Source: Molanna angustata (lineage: Eukaryota; Arthropoda; Insecta; Trichoptera; Molannidae). From it: 64,000 nucleotides of DNA. Positions 21,551 through 32,245 of the stretch are shown in pieces; the first letter of the stretch is position 1; the number at the start of each line of letters is the position of its first letter. Below the pieces are notes generated by a model. It was not told where the DNA came from. It saw nothing but the letters and a program-made list of their open reading frames with translations, and did no database searches. Made by a program: the position numbers and the translations under genes. Location: contig OY754977.1 of NCBI GenBank assembly GCA_963576475.1, positions 31,756,672 through 31,820,671 of the forward strand, written 5' to 3'.

Positions 21551-22289
21551 TTGCATGTAACACATGAGATCCAACTGTCGACAGCGATAGTATGTATAGT
21601 TGAAGAATAAGTACCAAACCCATAAATACAAATTATTTATTATTTTATGATATTTAGTTTTCTATACAACACATGTACCTAGGTAGTCAAGATAGGATAG
21701 TATGGAGGTCAGTCTTTTTTACCTACCCGGAATATGAAAACAGTATGATGGTATATGTATATTGTATGTTTAGAGATGAAGTATCAAACTATTAAGTCTT
21801 CTTTGATATTGTGTATAGGTGACTACCATACAAATTGTATGAAGCGATGTCGTCACTAAATTCAATTTTATTAAAAATTGTTAAAAAAAAATTGAGATGT
21901 ACTACTACAATGTTAATATTTTTATATAATATTAAATTATCTAGTTGGGGTGTTTCGGCTTTTTTCGATATTTAAAAAAAATGGAAATATAGGCAGTTAA
22001 ACTCATAAATTTATAAAAAAAAAATACTTTTCTTAATAAAAAATGTTTGAGAAACTCTGGAATTTTTTTGAAAAAAATCATTTGAGATTTTGTATTCGTC
22101 TATGTTTGTACCAATTTTCAGCGTTCTAGCTTTTATGGTTTCTGAGATATATGGAAAAATAAAATAAAAATTCAAAAGTTGATAACCCCTGACTGAAACA
22201 AAAATTCGAAATTCCGAGTATAAAAGTTTTGTAAGCCTGTAACTGTTTATATATTCTAAAATTTTAGGCTCTGTAAATTGAGGGGGACG

Positions 22290-22321
<32 letters not shown>

Positions 22322-22555
22322 CACAGACACACACACAGACACATGAAATGTTCTACTCCGAATTCTGAGTAAATCCGTGTATGGAACATATATGCTGCGA
22401 AGCCTCTAAGTTGGTGTTTTTTGACTTCAAAGTTGGAAAAGCCGTGAAAAAAGTAGACCTCTGCATACAATTCTCGCGTATCCTGGCTTGTAACATTGTC
22501 GATATGTTAAGAGAACAAAGTTCTCCTGAACAAATCGACAGTTGGATAATAAAAT
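21545..22555 (+). mobile_element. Interspersed repeat A, full-length copy
   Basis: Collinear with 168-1245, including ATCCAACTGTCGA near the left end, the CA/GACA tract at 22293-22344 and TCGACAGTTGGAT at the right end. Differences are scattered substitutions and small indels. Confidence 0.8.
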
Positions 22556-22619
22556 TGATTCTCCTGCATTTTTTAATTATATATCTTTCAACATCCCTAC
22601 CCTTAGAACTAGACACACT

Positions 22620-22770
22620 CCTCTTTTCTACCTAACCACTCAGCACATTAACTATGCTCAACATGCAACAATATACAGAATCTGTAATACATACAATAGA
22701 CATTTATAAGAGTTCAACATATTCGTTCAACACATTTAAAAAATATATAAGACTTAAAATTTCATCATAA
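22620..22770 (+). pseudogene. Non-LTR retrotransposon tail
   Basis: One frame reads TTQHINYAQHATIYRICNTY before stops, similar to the fragment at 14.5 kb. An AT-rich UTR follows to about 22980. Confidence 0.4.
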
Positions 22771-22989
22771 TCTTACTCAACACTTAATATACTGCACACA
22801 TATACAATATATATATACAATTTCACACATTATTCACACAATATCTTACCATAATATGTAACTACTCCTAACTGATCTTAATATACTACAGTAACTCCAG
22901 TGACTACCTGTAATTGGTTTTAATATTTACTTAAATCATCTTCATTTTACATTATTTATTATATGCTGTATGCTGTCCTCTTAATAAAT

Positions 22990-23600
22990 AAATACACACA
23001 TAAGGTCTCTAATGCTTCAATGACGTTTGTCGCATAGTTTATCTAAATATATGTAAAATTAGGTTTAAAAAATAATCGCTTTAAACATGCTTTAGTAAGT
23101 TTTTTTTCAATAATTTTCAGTTAACGCTTTGATTGTGTCCGTGGCAAAATTGCCCTGCCTCGGTTGGAAGGGTTTTGCGGATGAGTAGTGGAATGTATAT
23201 GTGACAAAATGGAACGGGGAGGGAAGTTGCCAAGCTTCCTACCTTGTGATCCCGAGATTCATTGACTGGTGTTGCCCAACCGGTTTATTACTCCTCGACT
23301 ATCTATCTGATCCACAATGATGATAACACAATACATATAAGTTTTATTTCACAGAACACAAAGTCTCAAAAAGGATGAAACAAATATGTACATACTTAGT
23401 AGACACTCGGGGTCAAAATATGTCACACTTAATCGTATTGAAAATACAGTCGCTTGACCGATCGCAAGGACATCTATGAACTGAATATGCGATTGGATGT
23501 GGCGGGGTGGGAGGGGAATTAGGAACCACTAATCCGAGTGTGGCGCTAACATTTTCATTTCTTTTTTCCTTTAATAATCGAAAGGTAACTTTGTGGCGTG
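22990..23600. other. Non-coding interval
   Basis: No recognised frame or repeat. Confidence 0.4.
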
Positions 23601-23617
23601 AATATAAATTATCTATA

Positions 23618-24275
23618 ATAACCAAAATGACTTTGTTTACACCACTTATGAGATATACTTTGAACCAAAATTACACACCAACAATACTAGACTTTGTTTA
23701 TACCACTTATGAGATTAACTTTGATACAAAATTACTTTGTTGATATCACATGAGATTAATGTTGAACCAAAATTACTTTGTTGATATCACATGAGATTAA
23801 TGTTGAACCAAAATTACTTTGGTGACATTACTTATGAGATATACTTTGAACCAAAATTACACACCAACAATACTAAACATTGTTTATACCACTTATGAGA
23901 TTTACTTTGATCCAAAATTACTTTGTTGATATCACATGAGATTAATGTTGAACCGAAATGACTTTGTTTACACCACTTATGAGATATACTTTGAAACAAA
24001 ATTACACACCAACGATACTAGACTTTGTTTATACCACTTATGAGATTTACTTTGATCCAAAATTACTTTGTTGATATCACATGAGATTAATGTTGAACCA
24101 AAATTACTTTGTTGACATTACTTATGAGATTTACTATGAACCAAAATTACCTTTTTGACATCACTTATGGGAATAACTATGAACAAAATTATTTTGTTGA
24201 CATCACTTATGAGATTAACTTTGAACTAAAATTACTTAGTTGACATCAATAATGAGGTATACCTTAATCCAAAAA
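23618..24275. repeat. Satellite-like tandem array, 41-43-bp monomers with higher-order pattern
   Basis: About 16 units of the type ACTTTGTTGATATCACATGA-GATTAATGTTGAACCAAAATT. Two monomer classes (CACTTATGAGAT and CACATGAGATTAATG) alternate, and a composite block starting TTACACACCAAC recurs at about 23672, 23849 and 24001. Divergence grows toward the right end. Confidence 0.85.
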
Positions 24276-24459
24276 TTAACAAGACGATATATTTAATGTA
24301 TGTTTACATTCAGCATATGTAAGTATAATAAATTATTTACATATTATTGACAACACCACAGTTTTGGATATAAAACTGGCAAGAGAGTTTATTTAAGACC
24401 TTGTTAATATTGAGAAACCTAGAGGAAAATGTTCAGTCGAAAAAATCAAAAAAATTTAT

Positions 24460-24925
24460 AACAGATTTTTAATTATCTCAATAGAGACGAAGTTGGAATA
24501 TTTATTGTAGGAGAACCGGGAAATCAAGGCACCTACAGGGCTAACGACCTGTCATCGGCTGGTTTACGTGATCACTTTATGCGCTTGCGCAACGTTAACC
24601 AATTATGCCTTTTTAATGAGATCCCTATCAATTCAATTTTGAAAGTTCTATATATTGTAATACCTACTGAAATTCTTTTCGCTTGAAAATAAGGAATTTT
24701 TACTACAGCCATCTATGGGTGAAATTATGAACAACAATCTTATTATTTTTATTTATTTTGTTGGAACGCCATCTATTGAGAGAATTGGTTTTTTGTAAAT
24801 AATGAAAGCTACAATTCTTATATCTGAGGTGACAATGCATTTTTCGCATAGAAGTCACCCCTGAATTGCGCCAGACTTATAAGGTCATTTTTGTCTTATT
24901 TACCTACTTGTACCAATGTGTAAGT
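24460..24925 (+). mobile_element. Element B, long copy
   Basis: Contains the B arm (TAATTATCTCAATAGAGACG to CTTTTCGCTTG) followed by the B body: CGCCATCTATTGAGAGAATT, GAGGTGACAATGCATTTTTC and CACCCCTGAATTGCGCCAG. Same order in 48490-49045 and reversed in 43330-43770 and 59211-59696. Confidence 0.75.
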
Positions 24926-24998
24926 AATCGAATATTTTTATTATTGCATATGCGCAAACATCTGTTTGCGCATATGCAATAATAAAAATATTCGATTA
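24925..24998. repeat. Perfect palindrome with 36-bp arms
   Basis: TAATCGAATATTTTTATTAT...GCGCAAACA, two spacer bases, then the exact reverse complement. The arm equals the end of element B seen at 59664-59696, so two such ends are joined head to head. Confidence 0.85.
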
Positions 24999-24999
24999 A

Positions 25000-25745
25000 T
25001 CAAAAAATTGTTCGATATCTAAATCGAAAAAACGGAATATTCTTCATTTTTTTCATAATTTACTGTGCATTACAAACTTTAAAAAAATCTCATGGAATAC
25101 ATAGCTATCTTAAAATAAATGCATGTCATCATAGATGCATCTGTAGTTAAATTGTGAGATATTTGAAAGTAATGCTTTTTAAATACCTACAATGCATGTT
25201 TTACTCAACACTAAGATCAAGTTCGAATTGCCCAGTGGCAATTTACCCTCAATTGGATTATATATTATTATTTCGTACATCATATTGAAGATAGATAAAT
25301 TGAAAGTCTAATAAATTGAAAGTCTAATAAATACTAAGTCATGGGCAATATAAAGATCTATATAAAGGATCTCCTGTTTAATATTTTGAGAATGTACACC
25401 TATGAGGCGTGTTGTGTTACAAATCATAATGTCATTATTCAGGGAATTTCATACTTCACTCCTTTCTGGAGAAGGCAAGGTTCTCCGGAATATGCTTGAC
25501 TATTCTTGAATAATACATGTGTTACATACCGTGTAGAGCGAACATATGCCATGAAGATATACGTCTCTTTTTGTTTTATGAGGTGACGTCTTCATAACTC
25601 TTACCATCAATACAATATGAGGGACATACCGTAAACACAATCTGGAGTTATTCTTAACATCGAGGAAAAGGGTGTTATTCAATTATCTTGATATAGGTTT
25701 ATTTATCTATTTTATTTCAGAAAACAAATAGCTTTATTTTAATAA
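25000..25745. other. Non-coding interval
   Basis: No recognised frame. A short direct repeat AATTGAAAGTCTAATAAAT occurs at about 25299-25335. Confidence 0.4.
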
Positions 25746-26226
25746 TAATATTTTTTTTTATTTATTTAAAAATTCAACACAGACAGCGTTTGCTGGTATG
25801 AGTGTTGACATACATTTTGGTTTATATTGACATTTTGTTACATTAATACATGTTATACAATGTGGTGAACAATAACATTACAATGAGGTTTACAAAAAAA
25901 AAAAAAAAATTGAAAATTCAACCATAGTGGAGCCCAAAACAGTTCGCCGGGAGTACAGGAAAATCTATTTGAAAGCACTATCATGCAGTTTGTGTTGTTT
26001 TAACTTTTTTTTTTAAATGGAGTTTTTGGCAGTGCTTAATGTCATCTGCTAGTTGATTGTACAAATTAATGCTGGTGGATAATAGTCCTTTGTTAAGTCT
26101 GTCTGTTCTATTGCTAATGTTTCTTAGGTTGTTTCTTTGTCTAGTGTCGTAGTTATGTATGTTACTAACAGTTTCCAGGAGTGTGTTGTGTTTAAGTAAG
26201 TCATGTTTGATTTTATAAATGTACAT
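25745..26226 (-). pseudogene. Non-LTR RT C-terminus and 3' UTR
   Basis: Minus-strand frame 26226-25981 reads NIHNYDTRQRNNLRN, then LLSTSINLYNQLADDI and a Lys-rich end: the HNY-TR...LYN-LP pattern of CR1/Jockey-type C-termini. The 3' UTR reaches a TTTATTTA tail at about 25745. 5'-truncated. Confidence 0.65.
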
Positions 26227-26479
26227 TATTTTTTCATAGTTTATAATCTGTTGTATTGTGGTTTCTGATACTATTTCATTCTGATATCATTTCGTTCTGA
26301 TACTATGTTCTGATACTATGCCATTTTTTTGTTTATTGACATTTTAATCACATGGGGATCCACTGTCCAGCTGTTTTTGGCAATACCTTGGACATAATGA
26401 CACTTTTGAATTAACTTTATATCTAGGTATATAATTTATTTATGCTATTTATTTTGTTTCTTTTTGTTTTTGGTATATT

Positions 26480-26685
26480 TCTTTAAAAATGTTATGATAT
26501 AATATGCAAAGATATATTCTGATAGGTATTTCGTACATCTCTTTGATACATCTCTTTTTGTTTTCATTTTATAATATTATTGTTTGTATTAAACGTGTTT
26601 GTAGTTTTTTTTTTATTTTGTATTTACTTGTAAAAGGCTATTTAGCCGTTGATGGAAATAATAAATAAATAAATAAATAAATAGA
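26480..26685 (+). mobile_element. Retroelement 3' tail with (AAAT)n
   Basis: ACTTGTAAAAGGCTATTTAG followed by CCGTTGATGG and AATAAATAAATAAATAAATA. A related tail (TTGTAAAAGGCAATTTATGC) ends at 32818. Coding part absent. Confidence 0.45.
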
Positions 26686-27122
26686 TAGTTTTCGCAATAA
26701 AATTTCACACCGAAACAGGTGCAATACAGAAAGTCCTCAGGAACAGAAACGATCGTCTTATAAGCTGGAGATACACTTCTCTGTACCTTGCACAATAGTA
26801 GCTCCTTGTATGTGTATCTGCTAAATGGCATGCCCTTAGCTGGCAAACAAATTTGATAATTTCGCATGCAATTTGAATTCTGGGCCAGTTTCTGGCACAT
26901 GCCATTTGTCGCCCTTCTGTGGCATATGTATCTTCGGCTATAGAGAGGAAAATAAGCAAACTTTTGAATTATAACTATAAAAATTATGGATTTATTCACG
27001 AAAACGGTGATGTATACACATAAAATATCGAAAATTATATTTGTAAATGCTGCCGCAATACTTAGAATCAAAAGTTCAAAAATAGGCTCATATTTTTTTA
27101 ACCAATTATAAATAATTCGCAC
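26613..27122 (-). CDS. Unassigned 169-codon ORF
   Basis: Longest minus-strand frame not explained by a known family or simple repeat. Residues about 1-60 are hydrophobic and could hold one or two membrane segments; 65-145 are Cys-rich (MCQKLAQNSNC, QICLPAKGMP, LLCKVQ, YCTCFGVKFYC); the last ~25 residues translate an AAATA repeat and are probably fortuitous. By composition an open stretch this long is unlikely by chance, but overlapping frames of 84 and 71 codons on the same strand weaken the case. I do not recognise it; a decayed transposon protein or a host exon are possible. Confidence 0.25.
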   Translation of the reverse strand: MRIIYNWLKKYEPIFELLILSIAAAFTNIIFDILCVYITVFVNKSIIFIVIIQKFAYFPLYSRRYICHRRATNGMCQKLAQNSNCMRNYQICLPAKGMPFSRYTYKELLLCKVQRSVSPAYKTIVSVPEDFLYCTCFGVKFYCENYLFIYLFIYYFHQRLNSLLQVNTK

Positions 27123-27312
27123 TTATCATTCAACCATTGTTTTTTTGCATTTCTTATTTTAGATCTTAATGTTAAAAATTTAAGCAATCGAGTTGGGGCT
27201 ATACAGAAGATTGATGTGCAATATGTACGTCTCATGGGTCGGTCTCCAATGAAACTCTCAAGACACGCATAATTTAGACACATATACTGTGGTGTTAAAT
27301 ATGCCCTTAACA

Positions 27313-27470
27313 TGATGGGTCGATGGCAGAGCGGTTAGCACGCTGTGCTTGCAATCCAGTGGTCGCAAGTTCGATTCCTGCCGTTCACCTATAGCACAAG
27401 CATTTATGCTTATTTTAGGGAACGTAGGAAGATGTATGTGTACTTGTTTAATAAGGACATATTAATTTTT
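27313..27470 (+). mobile_element. tRNA-derived SINE (family S1), best copy
   Basis: Head GATGGGTCGATGGCAGAGCG with A box TGGCAGAGCGGTTAGCAC (27324), anticodon-loop-like CTTGCAA (TGC, Ala-type) and B box AAGTTCGATTCC (about 27368). Then a family-specific body (CAAGCATTTATGCTTATTTT, GAACGTAGGAAGATGTAT) shared with 32090-32245. Mismatched acceptor ends and the body argue against a functional tRNA gene. Confidence 0.75.
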
Positions 27471-28020
27471 TATAATTAAAAAAAATTAAGGAGGAGAGAA
27501 ACAGGGATGAGTAATCGTAGCATAAAAAAAATCTCAGGCAGTGGTTTGGTATTCCGATTATTTTTGACAGTATGTTTATGAGTAGGTATGTACTGCAAAA
27601 AATTAAATCCATTCTGTACTCATTTTTCTTCACAGTTAGCCTTTTCCATGAGTATTTTTGAGGTATACTTGAAAATCTCAAATTGAATTCCACACTGCAC
27701 CCACTGCATCCGCAGTGCACTTAGATTCTACCATTGTAAGTACCGACCATGGTTTCCAAGGAATTCACCGGAAGTAACCACCACACGTTGCTTACATAAT
27801 CATTATACAAAATATAATATTATGGTAGGTACCTATGATATACCTACATTAAATATTTCTTCTAATCAAATTATATACCGGGATTCTCAAGTGTATTAAT
27901 CTTTACAATTCTCCATAAAAAATATTAAATGCGATGGAGATTATTATGTGAAGAGGGTGTATTCAGTATTTTTTGGGTGTTTATAAGAGGGCATATGTAT
28001 AACGCTAAATCTAGTGACTG
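27470..28020. other. Non-coding interval
   Basis: A 90-codon minus-strand frame (27720-27448) shows no family features. No repeat recognised. Confidence 0.4.
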
Positions 28021-28026
28021 ATATAC

Positions 28027-28530
28027 ACACATACATACATACATACCATCACGCCATGTCCCTTACGGAGTAGGCAGAGAGAACCGAACGCCATATCTTT
28101 CTATCCTGGCACACATTCATCGCCTCGTCAACATTCATGCATCGTCTCATACATGTTCGTCTATTGTTCATGCTTCTTACATTTCCGTCTTTCAGAATAC
28201 CTATCGTTCACATGGTCATGCCATCCCTTTCTTGGGCGGCCCCGGCCTCTCAATCCAATCCTATCCGCATTGTATATTTTCTTCGTCAAGCGTTCCTCAT
28301 TCATTCTTCCCATGTGGCCAAACCATCTCAGTGTGTTCACTTTCATTCTATTAATGATATCTTTCTTCATCTTACATTTTTTCCTTATGTTCTCATTTCT
28401 TACCCTGTCATATTGCAGATTCTTCTTAGCGATCTCATTTCAACAGCATTTATTCTGCTTTCGTGCGACTTCTGCCATGTCCAGGTTTCACTTGAATACG
28501 TCAATGTTGGCACTAAGATAGCGTTAACAC
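28027..28530 (-). pseudogene. RTE-like 3' end, copy 1
   Basis: Minus strand encodes VNTLRWFGHMGRMNEERLTK, then RGRGRPRKGWHDHVND and, after frameshifts, the final segment. Ends in GTATGTATGTAT repeats (28027-28045). About 85-90% similar by eye to 54158-54565. In RTE-type elements this region follows the RT domain and the 3' end is a short tandem repeat. Confidence 0.7.
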
Positions 28531-28554
28531 GACATATTCAAACCTACTAATGAA

Positions 28555-29265
28555 CTATGGAGTAATCTCCAAACTTACATACAAACCATCATGTTGTATA
28601 CATATTCTAAGTAGGAAAAACAGACTGACCTCCACACAATCCTATCCGGACATAGGTACATACCTACATGTTTTATATAGAAAATAAAATATCTTACAAT
28701 ATTTATTTAAATGTATTTAAGTGTTTATATTTTGGTATGTATACCATATCGAATTCCCCATACCGAATTCCCTGAAGTCAAGGGTGTTTGAGCAGTGCAT
28801 TCTGCCAGTATTCAACAACAAGCTGCGTGTAGCACAAAGAAAAATGGAAAAGATAATGTTGGCCATAAAACTAGAAGACAGGAAGAGGAATGACTGGATA
28901 TGCAGTCAGACCAAACTGTTCGATGTGGTTGAGAGAATAGCCATGCAGAAGTGGAGATGGGCAGGACACCTATCAAGAATGACCGACAATAGATGGACAA
29001 AAAGACTGGTGGAGTGGAGACCGAGAGGCGACAAGAGACCACAAGGGCGACCACCTAACAGATGGATGGACGACATAAAAAGATTTGTTGGATTTGTTGT
29101 ACCACAGTGGATGGGAGTCGCACAGGAACGGGAGGAGTGGAGAAGGAGAGGGGAGGCCTATGTCCTGCAGTGGGCAAACACAGGCTGATGATGATGATGT
29201 TTTTTTTTTCAATTATACTTACTATCCCCATCGACAGTTGGATCTCATATGTTACATGCGACTAT
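28555..29265 (-). mobile_element. Interspersed repeat A, interrupted copy
   Basis: 28555-28742 and 29215-29265 together match the left part of repeat A (minus strand), separated by an RTE-type insertion. The second piece has TCGACAGTTGGATCTCATAT. Confidence 0.7.
28743..29212 (+). pseudogene. RTE-like reverse transcriptase C-terminus inserted in repeat A
   Basis: One open frame to 29188: SLKSRVFEQCILPV, KLRVAQRKMEKIML, RKRNDWICSQTKL, KWRWAGHLSRM, GRPPNRWMDDIKRF and WRRRGEAYVLQW before the stop, then a GAT trinucleotide tail (29186-29200) and poly-T. This is the post-RT domain of an RTE-type protein. Between CILPV and KLRVAQ some 15-20 residues normally present are missing without frame loss. 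5'-truncated at ~28743. Confidence 0.75.
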
Positions 29266-29509
29266 ATAATATGATAAACACATTATGTTAATTGTGTACA
29301 CTTGGTTTATTGGTAAGTTGTGCACTTTGCTGAACAAGTACCTAACTGTTATTTACCTTACTACCTGTATAGTGCCGGAAGTGATAAGACGCCTCGAATC
29401 GAGTTTCTTCTACGGTATTTATAACCTTTATCGGAGAAGGGCTATTCCACGTATTCTAAAACATCACATAAACTTTTGCGTCAAATAATTGTGTCGTTAC
29501 TGTCTGGCT

Positions 29510-29880
29510 TCCAGGCTATTCTGCCTCAAGAATTTACCTTTTAAGCGATCAACTAGAATTATGAATAAAAAAATATGTTTAATTTTAAATTCTTTTGAAA
29601 CTTTTCGCAACCGTGACTCCCGTTCACCAGTATCGTTCTATGCTGAGCATCGTCAGAATGGTGAATAATATTGATGAAGACCATCTACATATATACAAAG
29701 CGAGGACTCGAATAATAGAGAAGGGAGGGGCGATTCCAACAAAAATAAAATACCCAAAAAGACATTAAGGTAAATATGTATGTAGGTACAATAAAAATAC
29801 AAATGAAGTGAAGGAATGAATACCTATATAAATATTGTAAAATAAAATAAAATAAAATTTTGTATTGAAGGACAGCAATT
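29510..29880 (-). mobile_element. Penelope-like 3' region, family P1
   Basis: Collinear with 3567-3863 plus 12343-12390, without the LTR element: hammerhead-like motif, then CATAAGG/TTAAGGTAAATATGTATG, GAAGTGAAGGAATGAATA and GGACAGCAATTATA. It shows the empty site of the LTR insertion. Confidence 0.65.
29621..29663 (-). ncRNA. Hammerhead-like motif (family P1)
   Basis: Minus strand: core CTGACGA, hairpin GCTC...GAAC (one mismatch), GATACTGGTG. Helix I partly kept (CATT and AACG with mismatch). GAU for GAA and a G at the cleavage position suggest an inactive copy. Confidence 0.5.
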
Positions 29881-29884
29881 ATAA

Positions 29885-30183
29885 ACGGGTAGATCTTTAA
29901 ATATACGCCTTAAAGAACATCTTGCGTGTTTCCGTTTGAAAAAAGACACTTCGAACTTTGCGACACATTTACTTGAGAGTGAGCATTCGTTTAACTCACA
30001 AACTGGGATAAATCTTATACATAGTTTAAGAAAAGGTAAAAAATTAGACAAACTTGAAATATTAGAGATAAATAGAGTAAAATGTAACGGCAACGTTCCT
30101 TTGATTAACGCACAAATAGATTTTAATACTTCTCCACTATTATTGAGTGAGAGATTTGTTAGTACATGCAGAATTTGCATGTA
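29885..30183 (+). pseudogene. Penelope-like element GIY-YIG endonuclease C-terminus
   Basis: Plus-strand frame opens TGRSLNIRLKEHLACFRLKK, continues SNFATHLLESEHSF, INLIHSLRKGKKLDKLEILE and INAQIDFNTSPLLL, stop at 30183. The order (TGRS--R-KEH, FA-HL-E--H-F, E-LEI) is that of Penelope-like GIY-YIG domains. The GIY-YIG core itself lies upstream and is absent. It abuts the opposite-strand P1 segment at 29884, a head-to-head arrangement often seen in Penelope insertions. Confidence 0.75.
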
Positions 30184-30298
30184 ATATGTGATTGAAATTT
30201 CACTGTAGTATCGAAAGTGTGTCATAGGACTGCATTGTTTTGTGATATTAAGATTTGTGTTCTTGCATTATATGAATAAAAATGAGACATCTCTTCAG

Positions 30299-30400
30299 GG
30301 GAGAAAGTCTGGTCCAACCGGCGAAATCAAAACCCCCGTGATAACCCCCATATCATAGACATAATTATTATATGGAGTTCTATAATATCTTTAGATGTCA
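30299..30400 (+). mobile_element. Palindromic MITE D, half copy
   Basis: GGGGAGAAAGTCTGGTCC, ACCGGCGAAATCAAAACCCC and ATCATAGACATAATTATTAT match the left arm of the family. Confidence 0.65.
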
Positions 30401-30404
30401 TGCT

Positions 30405-30480
30405 TGGATAGGAAAGGAGAGAGGTAAGGAGGGGATTGGGGGAAGCATCGACCACTGGAAACTCATATTATGATTTATGT
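30405..30480 (+). repeat. Interspersed repeat E
   Basis: GGAAAGGAGAGAGGTAAGGA through GAAACTCATATTATGATT; an inverted copy lies at 36970-37050. Confidence 0.6.
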
Positions 30481-30810
30481 ATTAATTTTTCTATATCTTT
30501 AAGTTTCTTTACCTTCTTTACATTTTTTTTACTTATCTTCCAATTTGCTATATTTAAATTTTATATCGTTATCTCATGTTATTAACAGAATATTTTTTTC
30601 TATATGTAAATAGGCATACTCATAGACAGGCTTTGCCTTGTGGGATTTTTGTATGCACGGTTTCTTTGTTTTGATATTATGTAAATGTGTATTGTATATT
30701 AACTGTGTCCCAAATATTAAATAAATAAAAATATACAAATATCCCACGTATCTCATTGCATAATTAATACTTAGTTAAATTTTTCTTAAAAAATTAAATA
30801 ACATTAAAAA
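30480..30810. other. Non-coding interval
   Basis: AT-rich, no frame recognised. Confidence 0.4.
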
Positions 30811-30814
30811 AAAT

Positions 30815-30853
30815 ACTACTAGAAAATGTGCTAAGCACGAAACCGGTTGTAGG
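30815..30853 (+). ncRNA. Hammerhead-like motif (degraded core)
   Basis: GTGC-TAA-GCAC hairpin, GAAACCGGTT with self-complementary ACCGGT, helix I CTAC/GTAG. The CUGANGA box is replaced by CTAGAAAA, so activity is unlikely. Confidence 0.45.
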
Positions 30854-30990
30854 TTGTAGTCTAAATAAACAGTAGGATTAATTTGAAAACTTTTATATTT
30901 TTAATGTTTATTAAAAATTTTAACAAATTTTAATGGAATTCTATCAAGAAATTTCGATCAAAAAATTAAATCTAAATTAGTTAAATTATA
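30815..30990 (+). mobile_element. Hammerhead-bearing element, family P2-like, plus strand
   Basis: Ribozyme-like motif (30815-30853), about 90 bp AT-rich, then ATGGAATTCTATCAAGAAAT-TTCGATC, the same order as at 41.5 kb read on its minus strand. A copy lacking the motif is at 43790-43930. Confidence 0.5.
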
Positions 30991-31009
30991 TTGAATAAAT
31001 TAAAATAAA

Positions 31010-31935
31010 TTTAAGTTAATTATTTATTTTGAATGATAGCTTTTTTCCTGTAATGTGCCTTTGAAGTGAATAAACTACTCCCTATAGGTGGAGTTTAGAG
31101 TGTTGATAGTTTTATTTATTTATGTTAAAGTTGGACAAAAAACAGCGTTTAGACAAGGTACAATACAATAGTAACATCAAGTATTAAGGCCTATTATATT
31201 TTGTCGTTATGATTGATATAAAATAATAGAAGTTTGCAAAAAATAAAAAATAAAATATGATCATAGGTTGGTATGTAGGTAAGAGCAACATTTCAAGTTA
31301 ACAATGATTTAAAACATAATATTGAACTAAAAGGAAAAAAGAAAAAAGAGAATTAATGCCGTCAAGGTTTCCTATAATAAGCGGTTATTGATCTTCTTTT
31401 GTATAGAGTATTTGAATGTTGTTTATTGAATTATTATAATTATTGGTTCTTTGTTTTGTAAAACCATTACATGATATTGTGTAAAATCAACAATATTGTG
31501 TAAAATCATCAGTAAAAAACTTGGAGCGTTCAGTTTTCTTTGCTTTTATTCATCACGTGAATGTTGTTGACATGTATATTTTCAAATTCAAAATCACATT
31601 ATATAGGTAGGTATTCAAATCAATGCATCAACTCGAATAAATTTGAAACAAGATTTAGCTAGCGTCTATTGAAGAGCAGACGATATACATGAAATGTTCA
31701 ATATACGGCAGCGGAATGTAAAAAAAGGGAAGAATTGAAGTGTTGAAGAAGTAGAATATGAGGAAAATGCAACTTGGATAGAAAATGCGATGTTCAAGGT
31801 ACCAGAAATACTTTGATATTCCTTTGTGCCGCACGACTTTCACAAATAATATAAAGGAAAATATAGCAGCTTATATCTGCTGCATGACTGAAAATTTATC
31901 CTATCTGAATCCAACAATTAATAATAGTTTTTCAT
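31010..31935. other. Non-coding interval
   Basis: A retroelement-tail-like stretch (TTTATTTATGTTAAAGTTGG at about 31113, minus orientation) and AT-rich DNA. No frames. Confidence 0.4.
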
Positions 31936-32020
31936 TATTTGAAACCATCACTTCGTGATAGAACACCATAATCACATAGAATTATGTTATAAAAATAATT
32001 CAGTTCGCAAACACGACTCT

Positions 32021-32060
32021 CATTCACCGGTTTTGCTCAATGCCGAGCATCGTCAGAATG
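32021..32060 (-). ncRNA. Hammerhead-like motif (family P1)
   Basis: Minus strand: CATT/AATG helix I, CTGACGA intact, GCTC...GAGC hairpin, then AAAACCGGTG where GAAACCGGT would be expected. G at the cleavage position. Confidence 0.5.
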
Positions 32061-32089
32061 TTGAACCATCAAAATAGTGATGAAAACCA

Positions 32090-32245
32090 TTTTTTTTAAA
32101 CAATGAATATATCTTTGTTAAACAAGTACATATACATCTTCCTACGTTCCCTAAAATAAGCATAAATGCTTGTACTATAGATGAACGAAATCGGTCGAGG
32201 CAGGATTCGAATTCGCGACCACTGGATTGCCATCGACCCATCTTT
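32090..32245 (-). mobile_element. tRNA-derived SINE (family S1) with anticodon arm deleted
   Basis: Minus strand GGGTCGATGGC joins directly to AATCCAGTGGTCGCGAATTC, so about 23 bp of the head, including part of the A box and the anticodon region, are missing compared with 27313. Body and tail match. Confidence 0.7.

Noticed and set aside
27319..27391. Functional tRNA-Ala gene
   Set aside because: A and B boxes are present, but acceptor pairing is poor and a shared SINE body follows; related copies exist at 15.2 and 32.1 kb.
28137..28550. Plus-strand ORFs of 137 and 122 codons (likewise 54240-54860)
   Set aside because: Antisense to the RTE-like coding sequence on the minus strand; no protein family features.
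29186..29200. CTGATGATGATG as a hammerhead core
   Set aside because: It is the GAT-type tail of the RTE insertion and lacks helix II and a GAAA box.
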